Assembly (NCBI GenBank): GCA_963669155.1 | Contig: CAVLGW020000005.1 | Span: 1-64,000, forward strand | DNA from: Arbacia lixula | Lineage: Eukaryota; Echinodermata; Echinoidea; Arbacioida; Arbaciidae | Length of the DNA stretch: 64,000 nucleotides | Reading direction: 5' to 3' | In this document: positions 22,257 to 35,405 of the stretch, in pieces | How positions within the stretch are numbered: the stretch's first letter is position 1 | How the letters are laid out: each line of letters starts with the position of its first letter | The notes under the pieces: generated by a model | What the model was told of the DNA's origin: nothing | Databases searched by the model: none | What the model saw: the letters and a program-made list of their open reading frames with translations, nothing else | Made by a program: the position numbers and the translations under genes

Positions 22257-25200
22257 CTGCAAGAAAAAGATATGTGTGGCGGTTAAATGAGTGCTTGACG
22301 CAGTGATTGCACACAGATTGCCACGTCAGGTAATTTGACTAAAGCGGGATAAAGGCTTGCGGTTGAGATACATGTATTCAAATCTCATAACTGAGCAAAA
22401 TGACCTGTTCCTATTCAAGCACTCATCATGCTCATAGAATCTAAAAATCCAAAGGGTAAAAGAACAAACAAAAAGGTTAGGGATTGATACTTACAAATCA
22501 TATAAATAGCACAAAAACAATCATACCAATTGTTTTACGCATGATATACGTGATGCATTCTGTACGATTATGTAGGAGATTCAAAAAGTAAATGGACGTA
22601 AACCAGGAAGTAATTGCAATATATATCTCACCACAGACGCAACGGTGCCTCCTCTGATGGCTCGGAGTCTCTTGCAAGCTTGGAAGACGTCCACCACCTT
22701 TCTACGTGAACGCGCTCAATCACAGACGAGAGGGCGCAGAACGTACCCGTAGCTCCCTCCCCATCCCTGCGGGGAAATCACAGCATACGGATGTTAACGC
22801 TTTCCGTGCCAAACAACATGTAACTCTATACGATGTGTGTATGACTTGCGCCAAAATTCATCATTGACACATAAAGAGTGAAAGTAAGAAGACACATTAA
22901 CTTTCCTTGTCACGCTTATATATGCTCTTATGATTGACAATACGACATGTGCAAAATGTGTTAATGTTATTGGAATGAGTTTCAATAACTTGATAACATT
23001 TTGAAGAAAGTTATGGTAGGCTCACATTCATGTATAACATGCAAATGATAATTTCTTATCTCTAACATTCGAATAATCCCAAGCCCTAAGTGGTGTCAAA
23101 ATACTCTAATTCGGAGAAAAAAAACGGCACGGTGGTGCCATCACACCATGGAAGTACATGAACCTAACCTCACATGTGCCCTGACTTAGCATACAGGTAG
23201 ACAATTAGAAGATCAATATCGATACTCACTTGCAGTGTACGAGGATGGGTACCTCCTTGCCATTCGTGTTATTCCAGATCATGGCTCGACGATGAAGCTC
23301 AATGATGGAGATCGCCGATGAAGAGATTTCACAGGTCGTTGGCCAGGTGTGGAGCTGCAATTGGTACACCGTCTGGACTCGAGACTACAACAGATAATAC
23401 AAAGTGTGTATTACATCAATTCATGACATTACTTATTTTATCTATCATGTTTTGAACTGTTATCCATTGTTGTTCACTTAAGATTAAGACCATAAACTAT
23501 TTTTGTTATTATATAAGACACAGACATCCAGGGATGATCTCTGCAACATGCCATCATCTGCTTGCGCCTCGGAATCATGCACGGTCTTAATATCACCTAA
23601 TGCCTATGATTTGTAGAGCAGTCAATATTATAATACACCTAAACTAAGTAGGAATTAAGTGGTTATAACTACCTTTGAGGTGGTACTCCGTACTTCCAGG
23701 GTCTTTGTGGAGAGCTCTTCGTAGTGTTCCTCATTGATGAGTGAAATGGTGAAAGGACCGAAGCATACCTCATTCTGTAAGCCGTCTGGCCAGTACTGAG
23801 CCATGTTCTAAAGGAGAAAAATCAGATTAATAAAAACAATCTATGTTGTTGATTTTCTTCTTGATGAAGACATGTTTATTCAACTGGGTTTCGATATGTG
23901 TGCTCAGACCTGCTGTCAGTGGATGTCATAAAACCATTTTTTGGTTTGTTGTTGCTGTTTTTCTACCATGCCCACCGTCTAGATCTAAGCTTGATCTAGC
24001 ATGGATCTTATTCTTTTATTCCGTTATCCCTCCTCCTCTCCTTCTCTCTCGCTGATATTGAATATATCTACAGGTATCTGCCATGATCATGGTAGAGGGA
24101 AGGAATCACATTTCGATTTGTGGTTGGCTTAATCAATAGGCCCTCTAAACAGTAAACTGAAATTAGCAGATTACGAATAGAAATGAATCTGATCATCTGG
24201 ACTTACTGAAATTAGCAGAATTCCTTGGACATTTCCCCCCGTTCCATCAGGATTTGTTATTTAGAGTGAGTCAAAATGAAATTCCACGAAGAGTGGGACC
24301 ACTGTTGTCTTCGTCTTACTTAAGAGGTCTTCTTTGCAATCACTAACAAACGTCTTTGTCAGTATCATCATTATGGCAAGCAAGTTTCCTTGTCGCCCTG
24401 ATAACTCTTGTATCAATACCTCGTCCTCCGAAGGCTGGCCGTTGAGCATGATGACGGTGCAGATCTTGTAGTCAAAGACAAGTCTCCAGAAATCCACCAC
24501 CGTATTGGGGAGAGGGCTCTGTGTACCGATAAACATGTCCTTCTTCGTGTATCCCTGGGCACATTGTAGAAGAAATGGTGTAGCAAAAAACTTATGTCTT
24601 GCAAAACCCATGCATTTGATGAATAGATGACGCCTGTCTGTAATATTTATGCAAACGGACATGTAAAAAAAAGGCTAGCAAAAAAAAAAAGATTCAAACG
24701 CACCTTGTTATATTTTCCCACAATTTGATTTGCCCATTTTATAAAAAATCTATGAAATTCCATGTTTCTGCCTGTTTCGAGGAATACCTTCATAAATGAA
24801 CAACTTTTTGGAAACCTTTTTTTTCATATTCCACACTGGCCCACTCATTTAGCTGATTGCGCCTGTTGTTACGACTCAACACTGGGCTAGTATATGACAC
24901 GGAAGGTACTAGCAAACATTTCCATCACGAGTATGTTATGTATTAAATGTGTAGAGAATGTTTCAGAGATTCTTTCATGTCCTCTACTTACGGGCAAGAA
25001 GGAAGCGTTGATGTAGTTGGTTCCATCGTCTACTTCAGTGACCAGATAGGGCCTGGATTTGTCAGCTGTAGGACACAACGCGTAATTATCGCATAAGACA
25101 AATTATTGTATACTTCTTATTGTCTTGTTACCTACTTCACCTCCTCTTTGTTCTATTACACTTCTAATGTTATTTCGTTCTTTACGATCTGCCAAATCTG

Positions 25201-28200
25201 GGCCTAATTCCTGCCTCTGTAATGATGCATGCTTCTTGTTTTTTCACATAGACTGCTTCTTGATTTCATTAAGACCTACAATCTCACCTCTATCACAATG
25301 ACACATTCGAGAAGTTACTATCCCCCAAATATGGCAAATGTGTATGAAGGTTTTTAACAGATTAGGCATACTTTATAGAGCCATCAACCTAAAGACAACC
25401 TGCATGATATAAGATGATTTACCCATCACGCACAGATCATTATCATACATGTTGTGTTTGCTAATTGATTTTGAGGTAGGCTGTCACATATCAAAGTTAT
25501 ACAAAAGAAAACAAGAGCAAAGAGACGTAGTCGTACTTGGTAGTTTGTCCGGGTATCTGTTCTTGTCCATGTTGATCTGGCTCTTCGCCCCTCTCAGTTC
25601 ACTCCCCTTGGGTATGATGGTGAACATCTCTAGGTGCTTTGAACATTTCAAGAAAAGTGTAGTTGATATACGTTAAAGAAGACTCGTTACAAAGATATAA
25701 TGTTAGCAAGAGGGGGCATGTAAATATTTTCAAGTGGATTGGTACTTGTTCAGGAAACATATCAATTATATCCTTGTAATTGTTCTCTTAACTCTTTATG
25801 CGCCATGCATTTGTGCACGTGTTATACACACACTCTCCATACAGTATCTACTTGGCTGCCACATACAGGATTAATTTAGAATCCCCATGTAGAGCCAGCT
25901 ACACTTTTAGACTAGACACACACACCACTCTTTGAATCAGAGTCACATGGGATATATATATTTTGTTTCATATCCCTTAGCGAGATCTCATGGGCCAAAC
26001 AAGAAGCAACATATCTTTGGTCACGTGCTGTGCTTTTAACCAATCAAGGTCATGATTATATTTGTGAGGGATATAGAAATTTAATGATGGATACTTTCAA
26101 TGATTTGAACATTTATCATTCTGACAATGTGTTATATTTTGTTGTCACATTTACATATGATTTCCAATTCAATGTGGATACGTATTTAATTGAATGTCCT
26201 TTTTTTTTATTCGTGTTTCAAGTTGTTACCCCAAACTGCTCCTGGAGAATTGTGGAGCCCGTGTCTGGGCTTGGGGTGAGCAAGGAGGGGTAGCGCTGGA
26301 GGTACCCATCCTGATCTATGCTGGTATCTCCACAGGTAAAGGTCTCAAGCAGGGCGTTGAAGATGAACAGGTACTGGTCCTGACATATCAAAAGATGACG
26401 TAAGTATGTATTCTGCCATGTTCAAGTAGAATAGTCTGACTATTGTATTATATTTATATTTAACATGTAGCTAGAAATAACTATTGTAGCATTTATATAG
26501 ACAACTTGATAATATGTCATAAAATGTCATCAAAATAAAATCTCATAAACCAAACATTCTTCAGTGGTTTAACTTTAATACATAGAGTACATTTATATGA
26601 TATATCAAAAGAAATATCCTCTGTTTGAAATCTCAGTCGGGCAATGGTAATATCAATACATGTATATCTTAAAAGAAAATTGTTGGATCACTTACAGAGA
26701 CCTGAACCATCTTGACTCGGTTCTGCCTCATGGCGCTAACAAAATTGAAGACATCGATGACACCTTCTGTTTTGGCCTGGTCCAACATTGAGTCAAGAGT
26801 TATGAAGGTCCCCGTACGACCAACACCAGCACTGAGAGGATAAAAACATTTTAGAAACAGTTTTACATGGGCGATAAGAGAACACACCAAAACCATGACA
26901 ATGGATAAAGGGACATTTAAAAAAGAACACATGACAGGAGAAAACTAAACACAAGAACTGGCTAGGAGACAAAGTCTTGGCAAAATTGTACATAATTGCA
27001 CTGTGACAAAGGGATACATTCTCGCATCTCCTTCTTCCCCCCTGCAAGTTGAATGTGCTCTAAATTAGTCGTAATATTACTCCTCATGTCCAGAGTATCA
27101 ACTGTGGCCGACTACTCGCCTCTAGTAATACACTCACTACAGAATTACGGGGTATATGCCACACGGCAATTCGCTCAAGGTTGCCTCAATTGAGAATTTA
27201 GATGTTTTTTTCTGCATGTTTTTACAATTTGATCCCTCCCTTATCTTCCTCTTAGGTTTTCACACATATTCAAACTCTCCTGTGTCCTCCGCGTACCTGC
27301 AGTGCACAATGGTGTAGCCTTGGCTGTCAGCCTTGTGCTGTTTGGTCGTCCTGATGAAGTTCATTAGCGGTGTGGTGTACTGGGGCACGCCCATGTCTGG
27401 CCATGACGTGTAGTGGAACTGCACCACCTCACGAGTCTCTTCAAGGTGCTGGAAAGATTAAGTAAGATTAAGAAGCACAGAATGCCCACTAGTAATATCC
27501 GTAGTGCAGAAGTAGTATTGGTGGCTGATGATAAAGCAATTGTATTCTAGTTGGGGGAGGCCTAGCAGTGTATGAAATAGTTGTGCAGTTCTTAATGGTA
27601 GAAGCTAGTTACAAAGCTACTTTCATGAGGTGCTTGAACTACCCAGAATTTGTGCGAAAACAACGCTAAAAATTTGGCTCATCACATGTTGTATGTTTTC
27701 CCATGTATATAGATCATCTCCTTCTTGATCTGACAGTGTCAATAAGTATATGAATATATTTCACTTTCCTCTTGAGTTTTGTTTTTGCGCATGTAGATGG
27801 AACAAAAAGTGTTTCAGGTAGCCTGATTAGAGTGTCTTCAATGTTACCTGCACGGCAAACGTGCGCACTGTGTAGTGTACGTTAATCTCTTCCTTGGTCA
27901 TTGTGACGGTGATCTTCCCATAGACCATCTTGTTTTCGGGCCAGTATTTCTCACATTTCGTCTGCAGGAATTAGAAAAATGACACATAAAAACTCTTTAA
28001 ATCAGAAAATAAACAACGAAATTATTAATTGAAAAAAGTTTATGTTAATTAGTAAATGGTGTATGGTCATTATAATTAAAAAAATATATAACTCGGGGTG
28101 CTCATTAAAGATTTAAACCACACACTTAACAGGTGCCTGAAGGAACCTACATGGCATTTGGGCAAAGGGGAACTGTATTAAGGAAATTCATGAAATATAA

Positions 28201-31200
28201 ATCATGAAGGCAAACGTAGTAGAGTTCATAACAGCACCGTATATATCGTAGCTTTGAAAGGATATAGTTATGATTTCATAACAAAAATAATGTCGTTAGT
28301 GAATACTAACTGTACTCATCAACGTACAGCGTAACGTCGTAACCTGCGAATGACATTACAGTATAAGGTCACAATCCTTCCTCTATATGATGACTTAACA
28401 TGAATATCACGATTATCTCTCACACCAACATCAAAAGCTGTATTGCTCAGTCAGACTAGTCATGTTTACTCTCACCTTCTCACCCTCGATTAGATTAGTC
28501 AACATGACGATCATGTCACATTCATGCTCCCACACCATCCTCCAAAAGTCCTTCACAGAGGCCTTGTTAGGACCTACAAATCATACAAACAATCATTTAA
28601 TAAGGCTTGTATAGATAAAACAAAACACAAAATATGAACAAAGTATAATGATGTAATCATCAAATATTTACATCTAACATTGCGCTGGCTTACCTTGAAT
28701 AAGAAATTGTTACGAGTTTCAGATATGAGTAAGTCAGAATGCAAACACTCTCTCGTAGTTGTTTCCAATCCAGCTACAATTTCCCGTGCATCAGGAACGT
28801 CTCTGCCTGGCAAGCAGAAATTGCAAGTTTAAATCTGCTAGTTTTCATATTTTGATATGGAGACTAGACTTATATACTAGTCTGTTTGGTTCACCAATAA
28901 GTGCTACAGTTGTACATGCATACGATCATCGTCTAGTAAACGGTTCAAATATTCTTGCATCCTACCTTGTGCAGCTATGTGCTTCCTAGGGTGATTGTGT
29001 CCCTGCATGCGAAAAAATGCAAAAGGCAATATGTGTTTAAAGTTGTTTATTTTCCACACTTTCCGCCCAAGGTATACCACTAAAATCACCGTAGTGCTTT
29101 ATTATACTGTAAGCACTTTGATAAAGTGGGAAGTTTAAACAAAAAATCCATCAATAAACTGATATTTAGTCAGTAACTCATTTACCTATTTACCCAATGA
29201 ATAAAAAAACAAAACATTTTCTCTCTCTGTTTTGTGTTCTATGGCTCATTTTGTGGTTCATTATGAAAAGCAAACTTTTGGTTGTGCTTCAAACACATAA
29301 CAGTTCATGTCGTTATTGTCAGATTCTCACGCTCTTTATGATAAAAACTCAACAGTGTAAATAGATGTGACACTGCGATACACCCTTGAGCAAGTAGCTT
29401 GATCATGCCCATACATTTGGAAGGTCACAAGGTAACTTTCCTCCACAACTATAAAGTTATTATCTCTCTTATGCTATTGACATGATCAGAGCGAACGGAG
29501 AATTTTCGACCTTGTTCGGGTTTTGATTACATATTCTGTTATAGGTTGGGTTGCCCACGAGGCGTTGGAAGGAGTATAGGTGCATTATGTTTGACATTTC
29601 GATAATACAAATTGTTGAATCAATTTTATATCGTCTTAGCTGTTAATCATTTGTTTATTTTTTTCTCATTGCTTGTTTGTGCTTTGTGTGTTGTATGTTT
29701 GGATAAATTCCTCTTTGATTTATATTTAAAGAACGTATTTTGATGTAATTTGCTGACATTTGTTTCTCTAACTGCCGGGCCATAGTGTGACAGACTACAT
29801 GTGTGTTGAACCGTATGTTAAAGGTAATCACCCCTTAAACGCAATAAGATTTCTGGTGAAACCCTGAATTCATTCTTCATGAAAATGTGTTTATTTTTTT
29901 TGTTAAATGATTGATAATTGATAATACAATCAATTATTATATTACCTGTTAATCTGCAGCAAACATATATCTGTCTATGTGTAATACGTGATTCGCACGT
30001 AAAATTATATAATTGCTAAGAAAGAACGTACGTCAATGTAGTTGGAGTTGATGTAGTCCGAATGAGGGTCATTTCCGAGCGGAGTCAGCACCACACGAGA
30101 GTGATCATCTGCAAACGTCGACAATTTGGCAGAAAACAATTCTTTCAAGAAATTTGTGGCAGATATGTTTCAACAAAGACGACAATTCCACTCCAAAGTA
30201 GGTATATAAATCCAAACAATATAACTAAACTTGTTCCCAGACGTCCTGAAACTAATGAAAAGTGCTCATCATGTTTGTATGTGTCATGTGTGCATTTTGT
30301 AATCGTGAATGTAGAGTCCTTTATCTGGCAGCAGCATGATAAACTTGCATTTTAGTTAATTCAAATTATGATCTGGAATATTCAGTCACAGTCTTTGCCC
30401 TTTTAGCCCACATTTGCAAACTGATTGAAGAAGTGCATGGCAATTCGGTGAAATATATCTCAACCACTAGCAATATCTGTTTGAGGATCCGCTCTTAATG
30501 ATATGTATTATATCATGTATATCAAACAAAATTGGTGTTGATGTAAACCTCTTTCATCAAAGTAAGGTAGACGAAAAATGAACACACAAATGAATGGTAA
30601 TCATTGAAAAAGGGTTTATACGTAAAAAATTTGCGGTTTCTCCTATTCAAGGAGTAAATGTATTAGGTACTCGAACTAAACGTGTATTCTTACAGGGCAC
30701 AATGTTGATGTATCTGTTTTTCTGCTTATTTTCTGGTTTTCTTGCAACGTCCCAGGGGTGTAGCTGAGCAACCGTAATTTTCTGGGGAGAAAAAAAATCA
30801 TCTCGGATCATGCCATAGAACATAATATCTTTAAGGTATTGTAGATACAACATGTGATCCAGATCCATGGAAACAACATGAATTTGAAAGCAGCAATATC
30901 CACAAATGTTGTTCCCTAGAATGCATATATTATTTTAGATATGATGTAACGACATTCATCAAACAATTTAAAAACTTATCTGTCAACATCTAGCATGGCT
31001 AGACAGTAATGTGCACTACGGGAAAGACAAAAACTTAACAAGGTATGTGCATGAACATGCACTCATTGTTAAAAGCAGTTCTAGACCCAGTGCTATTGTA
31101 AACTTATCTTGTATTTTAATAAATGAGATTTTAATAAATGAGTGGATATTCAAGACAAATATCTACACATATGGAATACAAAACATATAACAAACACTTA

Positions 31201-34200
31201 CATAAAAGATCAACCACTTCATTTGGTTACGGAAAAGTGGAACAGAAGGTAATAATACGAATCTTCTCCTTTATCCAGCTTATAAGTTTGTTTGATTACA
31301 TGCAATTAGAAACAAACAATTATTAGCTAGAAAATATAACAGTAGTTTTCAAATTTGTGACATCATACATGACCATTCAATCAAACTACATCGCCCACAC
31401 ATCGAAAATCAAAGAGTCAAAGATTTCAAACTGAATGATCGCTTCCCGGGTAGGAGGAAATGAAGGAGTTTGTTGGCAAGGAGGAGGTGGGCGGGTGCAC
31501 AATGGTATTTATATACCTTTACACCATGTACCATAAAAAAATGGCCCCTCTTGAAAAAATGAGGGGAGCATAAGCATTTTTTCAATTCGTTAAACAGTTG
31601 CTCACCTCATAATCCTGCTTGAAGCTCGCCGTAGTACTGGCCTTCTTCTCAGCTACGTGCTGCACCAGCTGACTAATAGGAATGGGTCTGTGCTCCCCGC
31701 CCTGGTAGTCGTGCTGAACGTTCTCGTAGATGGTGCCGTTACCGCCAGTGTGGACCTCTTCGTTACACAAGGCACCAGCAGAAGGCGCATTTCCAAGATC
31801 TGCTTTTAAGTGTAGGAGGAGAAAGCGTTTTTCTCTAAGGTTCTAGCGTTAACAGTTCTACAACTACGTAGCACATTCATTGTGATCCTATCGATCAATC
31901 GCCTATGCTCTAAATGCCTTCTTTTCTTTAAACGGTGGCTTTTCAAAATACGCCTTTCATTTTTCGTTTGGCGATCCGCCAGTTTTTGTCCTAAAAAGGA
32001 GTGGTAATATTTCAGCGTTACCCATATCTTATATGACAAACTTAATTTAATGACTCTGTACCTTGTATACGAAGTAACAATCTGGGTTTTAGGCCTTTCA
32101 ACTTATAATTCTTAACATAAGTAAAGAAATTTGTAATGTTCTAAAGTGATAATCAATTGTGAATAAAGAAAGCTTCAAACAGACATAATGTTGCCAAACC
32201 AAGGATTTATTGGGTTTATTACACGTTTTGCATACAATAATAACACGGCATGGATTGCAAAGCGATATACTTACCCAAGGTAGATACACGCCCCATTTGA
32301 ACATGACTGCCACGTCTGCTAACGATAGGAACAAAAACACTGCAAGCATACATGTTGATATAGCTTGGGATGTGACATGCATTTTGCCCATGTTTGAAAA
32401 TACCAATTAACGGGTTTAAGCGCAACACATTCATCAAAAGTGTTATACATAGCCAACAAATCAACTATTTAATGCCATATGCAATATTGGGCTGAGTGAT
32501 TTCGTCAAGCCATTGAACTTTTGATTTCAGTTTATTTTCCAATCTATGAAGCTATGATCGTGTAAAAATGCATTATACTTTGTAAAAGTAAACTTATATG
32601 TTATCCTTTTTACCCATTTTGCACAATTTTGCACAATGTAGTGCAATTTTTATATTGGAAATGTATTCTTTCATGAATCTTGAATTTTGAACAGCTGTAT
32701 ACGAGGTTTACCTATTTTCATAACTTAGTTCAGTTTAATATTTGGGGCGAAAACCGTAGTACTCAAAATGTCAGTTTGTCATCATATCTTGTAATGTGTA
32801 ATATTTTTAAGTACAAGGTTACAATAGGAATAGAAAGCACGTTTAAAGAAAAACATACGTTGACACACGTATAGAAATGAATGTTCTGATGGATACTATG
32901 TCATGTATGTGTTGTATGTACTTGGCAAATATATCACAGGTTTGAACTCCTGGAGATTGCTGACTTACTGGTTGCAATCGTTCAGTCCTCTGCTTGGTGG
33001 GGCTTTCCGGTTTCGAACCAATCCATTCTTTAAGGGATAGTGTCTGTTCCTCCTCCTTCTAGGGTAGTGTCAAAATACCATCAGTATTGGTTAAAATCTT
33101 ATCAGTTCGTGTAATATGGTTTAGGAATTCAATTTCATTCTGATTACATTAGATATAATAAGTATAGTTGCAAATGTGTTTGGAACATGTCAGTTGTACT
33201 TACGATTTGATTGTCGGTAATATTTTCACGCACTGAAAAGACTGCTTTTGTCAATTTGTAACTGTTCATGCTAATAACAGCATGTGGTTATTGCGTTATT
33301 TACAGATGTGCTAAATTTCATACATCACATAAACCTGACATGCTGCAGTGAAATAAATAATAAAATGTTTAACCTGATGTAAATGGAGCCAACAATGATG
33401 AGGGCGATGATCAAGATGGCGAATAAGACGCCAACTACGGCTGGCACTAGGCCTCCTCCTTCACGTGAATCCGGGTCTATATATGAATTGGAAGTTAACA
33501 AGTAAACATGCGATGATCATATCCACGGTAATGCTGCAAAGCTTGCGTCCCGGTTAAACATTGACGAATTGCAATGTCCTTAGTGCGGACACGTTTATTT
33601 TTACTATTTCTTATTGAAGCAAAGCGCTTGTTATGAAAAGAAATAATGAAGAAATGCTGACGACTAATGTTTTTGTAGAAATGTGTAAGATATGTAAATG
33701 TTATACACTGGTATGACATTATCCTTTTCAATCTTTGCTTCACCATGTACACTAACTGATATAGGCCAGTTAATAAAGTTGTGGTGTATATTTAAACATA
33801 TACATGCGGGTACACATGGCCTTAAGTCATATTTACTTCTGTAGTAAGCCACCAATTCATCATGTTTATTATGATTGACGTCGATCATGCCTTACATTTT
33901 ATACGACACCACTTTTTTTTTTAAATCACTCTGAAAAATTAGTACAATAACATTCACCCATGCGCACCTACTGATATTGTTTTCCCATGAACACTGAAAA
34001 TGTTTTCACATCCATCATCCAGCACACCTTAAGAAACAAGCTCCAGTCTGCATTCTAGTATCTTGGAATTCAGTGAATATTCAAAAGAATGTTTTATTTG
34101 TATATATCGTCATCCTTCGATCACAGTGACTATCCTTTGCTCCCGTACCCACCTCCCTCAAACCCCTGCCTGTTTCTCTCCCCAATATCTCCTACGTGTA

Positions 34201-34587
34201 ACTCATCATTAATGTCAGGAAGGATCATTAACACTCAAAATTTAGTGAGACTCTGACCGATATTTTAATCTTATTGATTTCGGTGTGTGAATGGCCTATT
34301 AACGAATTGATTAGAATAAGAACGCATACCTCTGACGTGCATGACTTCCTTATGTCTCCAATAACGCATGTACTCTGTTGAAAAAAAGAAGGAATATTCA
34401 ACTGTGAGGAAACATGTTTTGAGCTTGTATTACTTCGCTGATTGTGACATGTAACATAACATCGCATTGGTATCATTATGTTCAGCATTCATTCACCCTC
34501 AAAACAAGAACTGAGCTTAATAGGACAATTCAGGTTTCATGATTTAACTGGTGAAAACCCTCGAAATGCTTAACAAATTAAACCCTA

Positions 34588-34631
<44 letters not shown>

Positions 34632-35354
34632 GAAAGAAATGGATGACGAGAAAAATCAAGGTTCCCTAGAACTATCTACCCTTTGGAAAAATTGGTGATG
34701 CCGAAAAAAATGTCTCTGCCGGGAATCGAACCCGGGCCCCCAGCTTTGAACGCCGGTGCCTTAACCACTACACCACAGATACGGGTTAGTGGCTAAGGCG
34801 ACCACGATCCAACTGACCGTCAGATTGACAAATTCTCGACACTATACCAATTATAACTTCCTTTGTGCAGGTGGGTTTTAAAAATGACAAGGCGCCATTC
34901 CTCAGCTGGATCAAAGCTATTACTTTGATGCAGTACACGTATGGGAGAAAGTATATAAATGTAAGAAATTATACATATACAACAGCTTTGGCAACTCTTT
35001 TATTTAAATATTTTGTGAAAGAAATGGATGAAGATAACAATGGTAGGCGTAGCTTAAATCAAGGTTCCCCAGAGCTATCTACCCTTTGGACAAATTGGTG
35101 ATGCCGAAAAAATGTCTCTGCCGGGAATCGAACCCGGGCCCCCAGCTTTGAACGCCGATGTTCAAAACCCACCTGCACAAAGGAAGTTATAATTGGTATA
35201 GTGTCGAGAATTTGTCAATCTGACGGTCAATTGGATCGGGGTCGCCTTAGCCACTAACCCGTATCTGTGGTCTAGTGGTCAAGGCACCGGCGTTCAAAGC
35301 TGGGGGCCCGGGTTCGATTCCCGGTAGAGACTTTTTTCGGCATCCATTTCTTTC

Positions 35355-35405
<51 letters not shown>

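Noticed and set aside
35261..35331. Functional tRNA gene
   Set aside because: The anticodon stem does not pair and the same sequence is repeated in inverted and partial copies, so it is a SINE head.
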